This document shows, piece after piece, positions 44,767 to 54,002 of a DNA stretch of 64,000 nucleotides. Each line of letters starts with the position of its first letter. Positions within the stretch are counted from its first letter, which is position 1. Origin of the DNA: CAVYUC01 sp963816685 (GTDB lineage: Bacteria; Bacteroidota; Bacteroidia; Bacteroidales; Prolixibacteraceae); contig CAWFMB010000016.1 in the NCBI GenBank assembly GCA_963816685.1, forward strand, positions 248,001-312,000, read 5' to 3'. A model generated the notes under the pieces. The model saw only the letters and a program-made list of their open reading frames with translations, was not told the origin of the DNA and did no database searches. A program made the position numbers and the translations under genes.

Positions 44767-47100
44767 TTAATTCACCGGATCACCATAAAATGTGCCCCTT
44801 CCATGTGTTCCAACATAAACACGCCCGTATTTCCTTGGATCGCCGGTAACGTGAAGAACCAATCCCCACTGATGTTGGTCATCATTAATACGCACCCAGT
44901 TAATCCCCTCATCATCAGAACGAAATATCCCCCTGACATTTTCAACAACACCAACTAAATATAAGGAAGGATAATTTTTACCGGGAGCTTCTTTCCCGAA
45001 ACCAAAACCATGAATTTCAGATATTTTATCCATTTTTTTAAAAGAAGTACCTTCATCAGAGGAACGGTACAACCCGTTAAAAGCTGCAATCCACAATTCC
45101 TTTTCAAATCCCGGTGCAGCATAAATCCGGTCCTGTCCGCCCCGAGAATCACCCCTGCCCTGCCGGTTTTGCGGCAGTCCATCCGGAAGTATCAACTGTT
45201 TTTCAGTAAACACATTCCCTGCATCAGTGCTTGTAAAAAGTTTACCTTCAAATAAATCAACTGCGTAAAATTTATTTGGGTTGACCCGATTGGAAATAAC
45301 CCGCATATTAGCACTCAAACCTTCACAAACCGACCAGGTTTCGCCCTTGTCTATGGTCCGGTACACCATCACCGGAGGTTGATTTGATTCCTGATTCCGC
45401 CGCCTGAAATTAAAAGATTGCGGAGCCCAAATCCACGTTTTACCGTCTGTTGAAACAGAAATATAACCAAGACTGCCGGATGGGTGCGGCTGTGATTCTG
45501 CAGGCTGCCAGGACTTTCCTCCATCCAGAGAATAACCGATGTTCTTTCCCGGATTATGATTTGTTGCCCGCCCAACTCTTACAATAATTTCAGGATTATT
45601 CCACGCACAATCCAAACTGTTTGTATTCCCGAAATGAGGGTTATCGAAATTTCCTTCAGTTGCCGGTTTATCCAAATCCCAATGTACAAATCCCGCATAA
45701 TCGCCAATAGCCGAAATCAGGTGCGCACCTTTCGGAGGGCTTAACAAATCCAATGCTACTGATTCTTCGATGCCGGTTCCCATAATTTCCCATTTTGTGG
45801 GTTTACCTTTATCCACATCAGTAAGATTAAAAGTCTCATGCCCTCCATAACCGGTTGTAAATAAAGCATGGTCGGAGTTTGAAGGATCAATTTCAATGTC
45901 GAAAAGCCAGTGAATACCTGTTCTTGCTGTATAAGGGGCTTTTGAATCATCATACACTCCACCGCTGCCAATCACTGCTTTCCATGTTTTTCCTCCGTCA
46001 GTAGTCCTGAAAATATCCTCACCGCCTGCACTACCCGGACGTCCAAATGAACTCACAATAAGGACTTGCGGATTTGTTGAATCATATGAAACAGCAGCAT
46101 AACCAAATGCTTTGTTGTTGCCGGGATCAGGTTTATCGGGAGTAATATCAGTCCAACTCCCTGAATTTATATCATATTTCCAAACCCCGCCATCGCTCAT
46201 CGGATTGGGCCCGGGATTTGTCCCGTAGGTGACATACAAAAATCCGTCAGGAGTCAATACTGCATGAGTTGGCCTGTATTGGGTTGGTTGCCCCGGTACA
46301 GAGCTCCAGGTGGAACCTCCGTCATGACTTACAAACAAATTCTCACGGCCCATCAGCGAAACCCCAGCATAAATTCTTTGGGTAGCCTTACCCTTCATCC
46401 CGGATTTTGAATCGAAAAGTACAAAAATCACTCCGCTTCCCATGTTCATTCCGGATCTCCAGGAACCTCCTGGGGAATCTGCAGAGGGTGCAGGAGGAGC
46501 TTCTGTCACATCAGGAAACGATTCCACCTGTACCCAGGTTGCACCCGAATTGCTGCTCTTCCACAGTCCGTTTAACCGTGTCCCAAGATACAGGATACTG
46601 CCATCATTTGGATCCACTGCCATGCGTTCGCCGTTTCCACGCCCGTTTTCGTTTCCTCCCATTTTAAATGGAACGTCTGTGCGTGTAAAGGTTTTTCCCA
46701 TGTCCGATGAACATAGAATTGCACCATTGGGAGCACGATCATTTGTATATGTTCCGCATGAAAGATAAAGCTTGTCCGGATCGGAAGGGTCAAGAGCTAT
46801 ACTTTCCACCCCCATAAGGTTCATATCCTTGTAGGACAGCCAGTCGAGCAAAGGTTCCCAAACCAAAGTTTCGGGATTCCGCCGGTATGCACCCCCCATA
46901 TCTGTTCTGCAATAGCAGAGATTTTTTTCCAGGGGATGAAAAACAAAACCATCCACAAATCCACCACCTGTCATTTGAACATTTTTCCAGTCATATGATT
47001 CTGAAGACACTTTTTGTTTTTCCCGGGCAACGGAATGAATTGGGAACGCAACTGCCAACAGCAAAAAAGCAGCCGGTAAAAATGATTTATTTAACTTCAT
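44767..47100 (-). CDS. Secreted GH74-like (xyloglucanase-type) double-propeller protein
   Basis: This 777-residue protein has a signal peptide (FLPAAFLLLAVAFPIHSVA) and repeated BNR/Asp-box blades (SSDMGKTF, SSNSGATW, SHDGGSTW, TTDGGKTW, STDAGNVF). The N-terminal MTGGGFVDGFVFHP..CRTDMGGAYR and later NGERMAVDPNDGSILYLGT match GH74. Candidate catalytic residues are Asp67 (RTDMGG) and Asp497 (NSLDCAWNNPEIIVRVG). GH74 enzymes cut xyloglucan backbones. No carbohydrate-binding module or secretion tail is attached. It precedes the dGTPase gene by 45 bp on the same strand, probably by chance. Confidence 0.87.
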   Translation of the reverse strand: MKLNKSFLPAAFLLLAVAFPIHSVAREKQKVSSESYDWKNVQMTGGGFVDGFVFHPLEKNLCYCRTDMGGAYRRNPETLVWEPLLDWLSYKDMNLMGVESIALDPSDPDKLYLSCGTYTNDRAPNGAILCSSDMGKTFTRTDVPFKMGGNENGRGNGERMAVDPNDGSILYLGTRLNGLWKSSNSGATWVQVESFPDVTEAPPAPSADSPGGSWRSGMNMGSGVIFVLFDSKSGMKGKATQRIYAGVSLMGRENLFVSHDGGSTWSSVPGQPTQYRPTHAVLTPDGFLYVTYGTNPGPNPMSDGGVWKYDINSGSWTDITPDKPDPGNNKAFGYAAVSYDSTNPQVLIVSSFGRPGSAGGEDIFRTTDGGKTWKAVIGSGGVYDDSKAPYTARTGIHWLFDIEIDPSNSDHALFTTGYGGHETFNLTDVDKGKPTKWEIMGTGIEESVALDLLSPPKGAHLISAIGDYAGFVHWDLDKPATEGNFDNPHFGNTNSLDCAWNNPEIIVRVGRATNHNPGKNIGYSLDGGKSWQPAESQPHPSGSLGYISVSTDGKTWIWAPQSFNFRRRNQESNQPPVMVYRTIDKGETWSVCEGLSANMRVISNRVNPNKFYAVDLFEGKLFTSTDAGNVFTEKQLILPDGLPQNRQGRGDSRGGQDRIYAAPGFEKELWIAAFNGLYRSSDEGTSFKKMDKISEIHGFGFGKEAPGKNYPSLYLVGVVENVRGIFRSDDEGINWVRINDDQHQWGLVLHVTGDPRKYGRVYVGTHGRGTFYGDPVN

Positions 47101-47210
47101 TCAATAAGAATTTACTGGTTTATTAATGGTTTGAAAAGTAAATAAAGATACAATCAAAATAAAAATTAAAAACACAATTTTGTTTGCTAAAGGTAGCTTC
47201 CATGCGTGAA

Positions 47211-47906
47211 TTAAAAATAAACTGAATAATTTTTTGTCTGCTTTGCCAATTCACGTGCCCTGCCATTGCACAAACGGTTCAATTCTTCCCAAAACTTTGC
47301 GCTGTGGTTCTTAATTTTTGTATGCACCAGTTCGTGCAATAAAATATGGTCAATCAATTCATCAGGTAACTTCATCATTTGAAGATTAAGGCTAATGTTA
47401 TTTTTAGAGGAGCAGCTACCCCAGTTTCGTTTGTTGTTGCGGATTGTCACCTTATTGTAGTCAAAACCATGCTGCCGGGCAATTTCATCCAGACGGCCGG
47501 GCAGCAACCTTTTCGCTTCAAACCTGTAAATTTCTGTCAATATATTTCCGATGAATGCTTCAGAAGACGGTGATTCAAAATTATCGATGGTTATTTCCAC
47601 TACATTTCCTTTCGATACAACTTTTTTTGATACTCCTTCCAAAAAAATCACTTTATGCAATCTGGTTTCAATAACAGAACCCGCAGAAAATCTGCTTTTC
47701 CTTTCTCCAAACTTGCTCTGCTGCTGCGCAATCCACTCTTCATTTTGAATTACAAAGGCCATCGCATCTTTGGTCGAAACAAAAAAAGGAAAAGAAACCA
47801 GCACCATTTTATTGGGTTTTACACTAATCTTAATACTTTTAGACTTCCGGTTCTTTGAAAAAGTAACTGAACCTATGCGATTAAATTGAACTACTTTCCT
47901 TGACAT
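47211..47906 (-). CDS. YgjP/SprT-like zinc metalloprotease
   Basis: This 231-residue protein ends in a minimal gluzincin-like site: ILLHELVHTKIKNHSAKFW (HExxH with a third His eight residues on). The NNKRNWGSCSSKNNISLNLQMMKLP block is the DUF45/YgjP signature. It is presumably a cytoplasmic metal-dependent peptidase; the substrates are unknown. It is transcribed divergently from the unknown gene at 47946, with very little space between. Confidence 0.9.
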   Translation of the reverse strand: MSRKVVQFNRIGSVTFSKNRKSKSIKISVKPNKMVLVSFPFFVSTKDAMAFVIQNEEWIAQQQSKFGERKSRFSAGSVIETRLHKVIFLEGVSKKVVSKGNVVEITIDNFESPSSEAFIGNILTEIYRFEAKRLLPGRLDEIARQHGFDYNKVTIRNNKRNWGSCSSKNNISLNLQMMKLPDELIDHILLHELVHTKIKNHSAKFWEELNRLCNGRARELAKQTKNYSVYF

Positions 47907-47945
47907 TCGTTATTAATGAAAAATAAAAATCAAAGATACCAAATT

Positions 47946-48650
47946 ATGAAAGAGAGCAAAATTATGGAAGTTTTCGGCAACCTTACAAAATATGATATGG
48001 TGGTTGCCATCGATGAAAAAATCCTGCCAGGCAGCCTGGTTTTTGATTCATTGAACCCGTTTCCGGGATATTACCACGAAACCCCGCTAAATGTAAAGCC
48101 GATATATATTTACCTGGTACTTGAAAAACAACATCCACTGGAAGAAATTATCCGTGCAACACAAAATATTGAACAGCAATACAAGTGGAAATTCAATGCA
48201 GGAAAAGGTTATATGCGAATCGGATCTGAATTTCTGAATGTTATCCGTGTCCGGCACCTCCCTGAACTTGACCTTGTGGAAAAAATTCAGGAAGCATACC
48301 TGAACCAGGGAATCCGTTTCCTGATGAATAAAAAAATTAAAGGTAAAATTGAAGCAGAGGTAAAAATTGTAAAGTTTTTAGCATTAAAACAATTGGCTGA
48401 AGGTGTTTATGTGGATACTTATGAAACAAACTTCGGCTATATCGAAATTCCAAAATACCTGCATCGCGAGGCATTTGTGAAAGTATCCATGGATGTGAAA
48501 TACAACTGGCTCGGACATGAATATGATGCAGCGGCCGGTTCGTTTTACAAAGACGGAAAATTGTACGAAGTTGTTCGTATTCTTTCCAATAAAATTGATG
48601 CTGATTATTTAACTCAAATCCGAAAACTTTATCTCGAGAAAATAAGGTAA
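47946..48650 (+). CDS. Conserved protein of unknown function
   Basis: I do not recognise this 234-residue soluble protein. Visible features are SLVFDSLNPFPGYYHETP, a mixed alpha/beta pattern, basic residues in the middle (MNKKIKGKIEAEVKIVK) and a Lys/Arg-rich end. There is no signal peptide or membrane helix. The frame is open from ATG 47916, but that leaves only 9 bp to the divergent protease gene, so ATG 47946 or 47964 is more likely. Confidence 0.65.
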   Translation: MKESKIMEVFGNLTKYDMVVAIDEKILPGSLVFDSLNPFPGYYHETPLNVKPIYIYLVLEKQHPLEEIIRATQNIEQQYKWKFNAGKGYMRIGSEFLNVIRVRHLPELDLVEKIQEAYLNQGIRFLMNKKIKGKIEAEVKIVKFLALKQLAEGVYVDTYETNFGYIEIPKYLHREAFVKVSMDVKYNWLGHEYDAAAGSFYKDGKLYEVVRILSNKIDADYLTQIRKLYLEKIR

Positions 48651-48958
48651 TATCAGCTGGTTTTTGTTCTCATGGACTTATTATCCCTTGTCTGACTGCA
48701 TTTCACCTAAGAAGGAAAGAAAGTTTGATTCTTTATTCTGTATAATTGATTTCAGTAAAACAGGTTCACTTTACCATTTAAGATTCGTGTTTCTGAAATT
48801 GTGAATTGCGGTTTAAAGGCTGAACTTTGAATGTAAGACTTCGGTTTAAAACAGATTTTTTAGTAACTTTGTCCCTGCAAAAAATAAAGCTGTACCTTTT
48901 AAATCAGTATTTATTTTTATTTGATTTTTATTAATTATTACCTTAACCAACTGTTCCT
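48651..48958. other. Intergenic region upstream of the adaptor gene
   Basis: About 310 bp with no gene. It contains a probable promoter at 48864-48871; nothing else is recognised. Confidence 0.55.
48864..48871 (+). promoter_or_regulatory. -7 promoter element of the adaptor-TolC unit
   Basis: TAACTTTG matches TAnnTTTG perfectly, followed by a leader of about 80 nt before ATG 48959. Confidence 0.5.
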
Positions 48959-50182
48959 ATGGGAATCAAGAAAAATTTGTCATTTTTTCTAATCATAGCT
49001 GTTGTAGCTGTTGCGATTGCAGTCATCATTTATTTTTCAAAGCTTTTTGTTCCTGCGTCAATACATCCGGGAACATTTACAACTGAAGTGGTAAGTAAAG
49101 GCGAAGTCGTCTCAACAATTCAGGCAACCGGAATTGTAGAATCTGAAAACGAAGTGCTGCTTCTGAGTCCGGCAGCAGGTATTATAAAATCAATAAAACA
49201 GGAACCCGGCAGCCGTGTTGAAAAAGGCGATATCATTCTCGAACTGAACAAACAGGATGTCATCAGCGAAATTGAAAGAATAAAAGATCAACTCGAAGTA
49301 AAAAGAAATAACCTTGAAAAGACAGATTTAAATGCACAAAGTGTCAGGCTGGATTTGAGCTATAACGAAGAGGTGAAAAAACTGAAAATTACTTCGTTGA
49401 AATCACAGTTAACCGACCAGCAACAACTGTTGGAAGTTGGTGGTATCTCCCCTGCACGTATTGAGCAGACAAAACAGGAAATCACTCTTGCTGAAAAAGA
49501 TCTTTCAACAATGAATGAGAAGAACATCATTCGCCTAAAACAGCTGGAAACTGAAGAACAGGGACTCCTTATACAAATCAGGATGCAGCAAAAAGACCTG
49601 CAGGAAAAACAGGATTTGCTTGAAAAAATGAGCATAAAAGCTCCTTCATCAGGAATCATACTTTCCATTTCGGGACATGAAGGTGAAAAAGTAAGTGCAG
49701 ACCGGACTCTTGTAAGAATGTCGGATTTGTCTTCCTTTAAAATTATAGGCTCAATTGACGAGCAGTTTGCTGAAAAAATAAAAACAGGCGCCAGCGTACT
49801 GGTTACCATCGACGGTGAAGAACTTGAAGGATTGATTGGAAATATTACTCCAATCGTCGAAAACAACAAAATTCAGTTCAATGTACATCTGGAGCAAAAC
49901 AGTCATCCGAAGCTAATTGCAAATCAACAGGTCCCTATCCAGATCATCAATAATTATAAACAAAACGTTGTAAGAATAAAAACCCAACCGGATTTTGAAA
50001 AAGACAAACTTCAAAAAATATTTGTGGTTGCCGGTAACAAAGCCGTGAAAAAAGAAGTCACCATTGGAATTACAGGAAATGACTACTGTGAAGTGCTTTC
50101 AGGATTAAATGAAGGTGATGTGGTTATAACAGATGGAATTAATACTTTCAGGCATTTAAATGAAATTGAAATTCAGAACTAA
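48959..50182 (+). CDS. Periplasmic adaptor (membrane fusion) protein
   Basis: This 407-residue HlyD/MacA-like protein has one N-terminal membrane helix (about 8-26), a split lipoyl domain (SPAAGIIKSIKQEPGSRVEKGDIILEL and IKAPSSGIILSISGHEGEKVSADRTL), a long coiled-coil hairpin (about 95-215), and beta-barrel domains. It links an inner-membrane pump to TolC, and the next gene is a TolC homologue 17 bp away. The expected ABC or RND permease gene is absent from this cluster. Sequence similarity to the other adaptor at 27543 is only at family level. Confidence 0.88.
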   Translation: MGIKKNLSFFLIIAVVAVAIAVIIYFSKLFVPASIHPGTFTTEVVSKGEVVSTIQATGIVESENEVLLLSPAAGIIKSIKQEPGSRVEKGDIILELNKQDVISEIERIKDQLEVKRNNLEKTDLNAQSVRLDLSYNEEVKKLKITSLKSQLTDQQQLLEVGGISPARIEQTKQEITLAEKDLSTMNEKNIIRLKQLETEEQGLLIQIRMQQKDLQEKQDLLEKMSIKAPSSGIILSISGHEGEKVSADRTLVRMSDLSSFKIIGSIDEQFAEKIKTGASVLVTIDGEELEGLIGNITPIVENNKIQFNVHLEQNSHPKLIANQQVPIQIINNYKQNVVRIKTQPDFEKDKLQKIFVVAGNKAVKKEVTIGITGNDYCEVLSGLNEGDVVITDGINTFRHLNEIEIQN

Positions 50183-50199
50183 AACCAGGAAAAGATAAT

Positions 50200-51707
50200 A
50201 TGAACAAAATAAAAATTACTCTCCTGGCGGGTTTACTGTTGACAATAAACCCGTTATTCGGACAAATTGATACTATTGACTACAGACTGACCCTCGATGA
50301 AGTTATTGATATGGCCATCACTAAATCATCAGCCATTAAATATGTACAAAATCAGAATGTAAATTATTTCTGGCGTTACCGGAATTTTAAAACCCGGTTC
50401 CGCCCTCAACTTGTCCTGTCGGGAGATTTACCCAATTACTCCCAGACAACAAGTCCGATTACCCAGCCCGATGGGAGTATTGAGTTCAAACAGGTATCCA
50501 ATCTTGAAGCCTCCTCCCGCTTGTCGGTAAATCAATCCATACCTCAACTTGGGCACCTATATCTGGGCCGGAACTTCAGCCTACTATATCCGGAATTTAA
50601 AAAACGAACAAAACAGCTTTTCAGGCAGCCCGTTTTCCATCGGATTTCAGCAACCTCTGTTTGCCTACAACTGGATGAAATGGTACAGGAAAACAGAACC
50701 AATGATTTATGATGAAGCGCAAAAACAATTTATTGAACAGATTGAAGAAATTGCGTTAAATGCTACATACCGCTATTTTGACTATTTGAGGGTGCAAACA
50801 AATTTCAATCTTGCACAGAATAACCTTAAAAACAGCCAGGATAACCTGCGTATTTCACAGACAAAAAAAGAACTTGGGACAGATTTCTGATAACGACTAC
50901 TCCCGCATCGAATTGTCAGTTTTAAATGCACAAAAATCATTGAACCAGGCCAGAATGGATTTAAAAAATGCAGATTTCGAACTGAAATCATATGTTGGAA
51001 TCGCACAGGACAGGGATATCGAATTAATTATTCCTCTCAACATCAATCTGTTTGATATTGATCCGCAACTTGCACTTGCCAAAGCAAAAGAAAACAGGAG
51101 GGAAACAACTTATTATAAACGAAGATTAATCAATGCAGATCGTGAACTTGCTGAGGCAAAAAGTAGTACCGGATTAAGCGCCACACTTGAAGGAAGCTTT
51201 GGATTATCAAACAGTGCCGATCAATTTATGGATATCTATGAACAACCGGAAAAAGACCGCCGGCTCGAAATTTCAATAAGTGTCCCAATTCTCGACTGGG
51301 GCCGCTCAGCTTCCACCGTCAAACTGGCAGAATCGGAAAGGGAGTTGACAATTTTCGATGTGAATAAGGATATCGAGGATTTCGAACGTGGGGTAATTGT
51401 TCAGGTGGAACAGTTCAGCCTTCTGAAAGACCAGTTGAAAACAGCCGACGAAGCCGACAATGTTGCCGAAAACGGGTACCAGATTGCCCTTAAAAAATTC
51501 CAGAATGGCGAACTCAGCATCACCGACCTGAATATCGCCCTGCAGGAACGTGAATCAGCAAAGCGGGATTATATCCGCTCCATACAAAATTACTGGGTCG
51601 CCTATTTCCGCCTGCGGGAACTTACCCTTTACGATTTCGAAAACAACCGCAACATCACATACGGCAATCCTATGCTGTCAGATGAAATGGAAAGATATTC
51701 GTTTTAA
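50200..51707 (+). pseudogene. TolC-family outer membrane factor, two frameshifts
   Basis: With two single-base corrections this reads as a 501-residue TolC homologue. It has a signal peptide (LLAGLLLTINPLFGQ), the first beta/alpha repeat (LTLDEVIDMAITKSSAIKY), and the second (coiled segments around SVLNAQKSLNQARMDLKNADFELKSYVG and FQNGELSITDLNIALQERESAKRDYI). The frame changes after AACTTGGG at 50546-50553 (extra C at 50554) and after AACTTGGG at 50871-50878 (extra A at 50879). Restored junctions read QLG-TYIWAG and ELG-QISDNDY, both natural. As given, translation would stop at 50710. Real decay, sequencing error or recoding are all possible. Confidence 0.88.
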
Positions 51708-51964
51708 AACATTCAGATGAAAAGAAGTGCTCGAACAATCCTGCAACACTTTATGCCGGTGCGATAAATTGTTCAATGAAAAAAAATACATTCTGTCTGT
51801 TAAACACCAAAACGGCAGATTCAACTTCTTAATTTGTGCATTCATCCGGAATAAATTTCAGGGATGTATATTTCAGTTTAATTTTGAACGGTGAAGGATA
51901 TGAACCGGTTAACGATATCACTTCATTGTTGATTTCGAAGAAATTTAATTTCAAAAAAAAATCT

Positions 51965-52840
51965 ATGACTGTAAGTGAATTGCATAATAAACTAAAACAA
52001 GCGTATACAATTGACAACCTGAATATTATTTCGCTCACTCTTATCGAATTATATAAAACCCGGCAGTTCTCAATACTCCGAAAAATTGCAGATATTATTG
52101 GCGATATTGTTTCAATCGAAATTCAGGAAGATGGGAAAGGATTTGCAAAATTTATGATGCTTTATCATCCCGACAGATGTAATTTTCATATCAATGTAAT
52201 CGATAACCTGGCCTTTGAAAATAATTATGACGGATTACTCGATTATTCGCACATTTTGCTTCTGAACCGGATTGAAGAGATAGCAACTTTACTGAACAGT
52301 TTTGAAGATGTAGATTATTCTCCGGTTTATGAATGGGATTTCGACGCAAATGGATTTACAGTTTTTAATGATGATGAACCCGAAATAAAAAAAAGAACGG
52401 TACTGAAAAAGTACAATTTCTATGATGCAGTTAAAATCAGATTCTTTGACAATACGGAGATGGAATATCCATCCTGGTATCTTGAAGATATGGATGAGAT
52501 TGAATTATCTTCTTCTTGCATAAACGATTTGGAAGGTGCAGAGTTTTGTATTCATACAATAAATATGGATTTGTCGGACAATATGATTTCTGATCTGACT
52601 CCATTGTTCGGACTCTCTCTTTTGGAAGAACTGAATTTATCGGATAACCGGATTGAATGCATTGATATTTTGAGCAACCTGGTTAATCTGAAGATTCTGA
52701 ATCTGGCCAATAATAAAATTCATGATATTACTCCTCTTTACAACCTTGAAAAACTTGAATTCGTTGATTTAACCGGAAATAAAATCAAGGATGACCAAAT
52801 TGAAGAATTAACCGGACTTGGAATAAACGTTGATTTATAA
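51965..52840 (+). CDS. Leucine-rich repeat protein with HPD-containing N-terminal domain
   Basis: From ATG 51965 the protein has 291 residues; the frame is open from a GTG at 51836, but that part looks non-coding. The N-terminal half is helical and includes FMMLYHPDRCNFHIN, whose HPD tripeptide recalls J-domain proteins, although the rest of a J-domain is not evident. Residues about 195-291 hold four LRRs of the short SDS22/internalin type (MDLSDNMISDLTPL, LNLSDNRIECIDIL, LNLANNKIHDITPL, VDLTGNKIKDDQI). LRRs bind proteins, so this is probably an interaction module. There is no signal peptide. Function is unknown. Confidence 0.72.
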   Translation: MTVSELHNKLKQAYTIDNLNIISLTLIELYKTRQFSILRKIADIIGDIVSIEIQEDGKGFAKFMMLYHPDRCNFHINVIDNLAFENNYDGLLDYSHILLLNRIEEIATLLNSFEDVDYSPVYEWDFDANGFTVFNDDEPEIKKRTVLKKYNFYDAVKIRFFDNTEMEYPSWYLEDMDEIELSSSCINDLEGAEFCIHTINMDLSDNMISDLTPLFGLSLLEELNLSDNRIECIDILSNLVNLKILNLANNKIHDITPLYNLEKLEFVDLTGNKIKDDQIEELTGLGINVDL

Positions 52841-52844
52841 CTTT

Positions 52845-53385
52845 ATGCTTTTGATACTGCTATCAATTCCGGCAACATTTACCCTCATCCTGTTTATCAC
52901 ATTATTTATATAAAGTCCCGAAAAACCCGAACCAATTTTGAATGAAGATGGAGAACCACTGACCGACAGCATTTCCGAAAAAACTTTTATTACAACAGGA
53001 GGTATTCCCCAGGGGATGTTTATCAAGGATAAAGATCCGAAAAACCCTGTTCTGCTTTACCTTCACGGCGGAATACCCGGTTACTTCCTTACCCGAAAGT
53101 ATCCTACAGGTCTGGAAGACTATTTTACTGTGGTGTGGGGGGAACAACGCGGCTCATGATTATCACATAACACCACCTTAAGAAGTGAATTCATAAACCC
53201 GGAGCAAATGCTGTCTGACACGATAGAAGTCACAAACTACCTCTGTAACCGTTTAGTAGGAAAAGATTTACCTCATGGGGCATTCCGGGAGAAACTTCAT
53301 TTGCATCCATGTCACTGCAAGGAAAGGCAATGGAAATTTTACGAAAAGATGTTTTAACCGGAACCAACTTTCCTGCCGACGAATA
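52845..53385 (+). pseudogene. Alpha/beta hydrolase remnant (proline-iminopeptidase-like)
   Basis: From ATG 52845 the frame encodes an N-terminal membrane helix (MLLILLSIPATFTLILFITLFI), then meets TAA at 52911. It continues in the same frame with LYLHGGIPGYFLTRKYPTG and FTVVWGEQRGS (oxyanion HGG region) to TGA at 53157. Pieces after that, in other frames, read PEQMLSDTIEVTNYLCNR and MGHSGRNFICIHVTARKG (nucleophile elbow GHSG). The lid and C-terminal His region are missing. At least one nonsense and two frame changes make this a dead gene. Confidence 0.85.
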
Positions 53386-54002
53386 GCCAACAGGATTAAA
53401 AATCAGCCCAATCCGGACACTAAGGTTCATTCCGACAATACAGGTCTCCTTCACCGGTTAGCTTTTTTGTCACCCGGTGAATCCTGTTTAAAGAGTGGCT
53501 GGTTTTGCTACAGAATAACTTATTTATGAATACATCCTGAATATATAAAGTCTATACCAGGGCTATAGTTAATTCGCATTTTCTTCGTAGTATCTTCGCA
53601 GTTCATTCGCGAAATCGCGAATGAACTGCGAAGATACTGCGAAGATACCGCGAAGATACTGCGAAGAAAAACGGGAGATGGTATATGGCAAATACAGCTC
53701 AGGTATATGATAAATTCTGAGGGTGTAAAATAAAGTCTGTCCAATAATTCTGCTTAACAGGTTTTGTGATCATGGAATTCACATGTTTTTTGAACTCACT
53801 GCGAAAATACAAGAACACATATTACTCTCTCTGAAGAAATGCCGGAATCAGTTGCCAGGCAAATTGATGTATAAAAAATGATGAATCGAAGCAGTCCGGC
53901 AGTCGCCAAACCGACGCCGCATTGCAAACCACAGCATTATTTTCGCTAATGAATGAACATTACCGTGGCAGGAAGCTGCTTCATCCAGGTTGCAGTATCT
54001 GG
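53386..54002. other. Non-coding region after the broken hydrolase gene
   Basis: No gene is seen. It includes repeat element C (53553-53707) and then about 290 bp without recognisable features up to the DUF6259 gene end. Confidence 0.6.
53553..53707. repeat. Element C: long inverted array of 11-bp units around TCGCGA
   Basis: A perfect 22-bp inverted repeat (53591-53612 and 53615-53636) with a 2-nt loop centres on TCGCGA. On the right, four 11-bp units follow: AAGATACTGCG (53631), AAGATACCGCG (53642), AAGATACTGCG (53653), AAGAAAAACGG (53664). The left arm has about two fewer units. Outer flanks carry TATACC (53553) and GGTATA (53680, 53702), the unit core of element B. Confidence 0.85.

Noticed and set aside
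49360..49869. 169-codon leftward open frame inside the adaptor gene
   Set aside because: Ser/Cys/Phe-rich shadow of a coiled-coil coding region.
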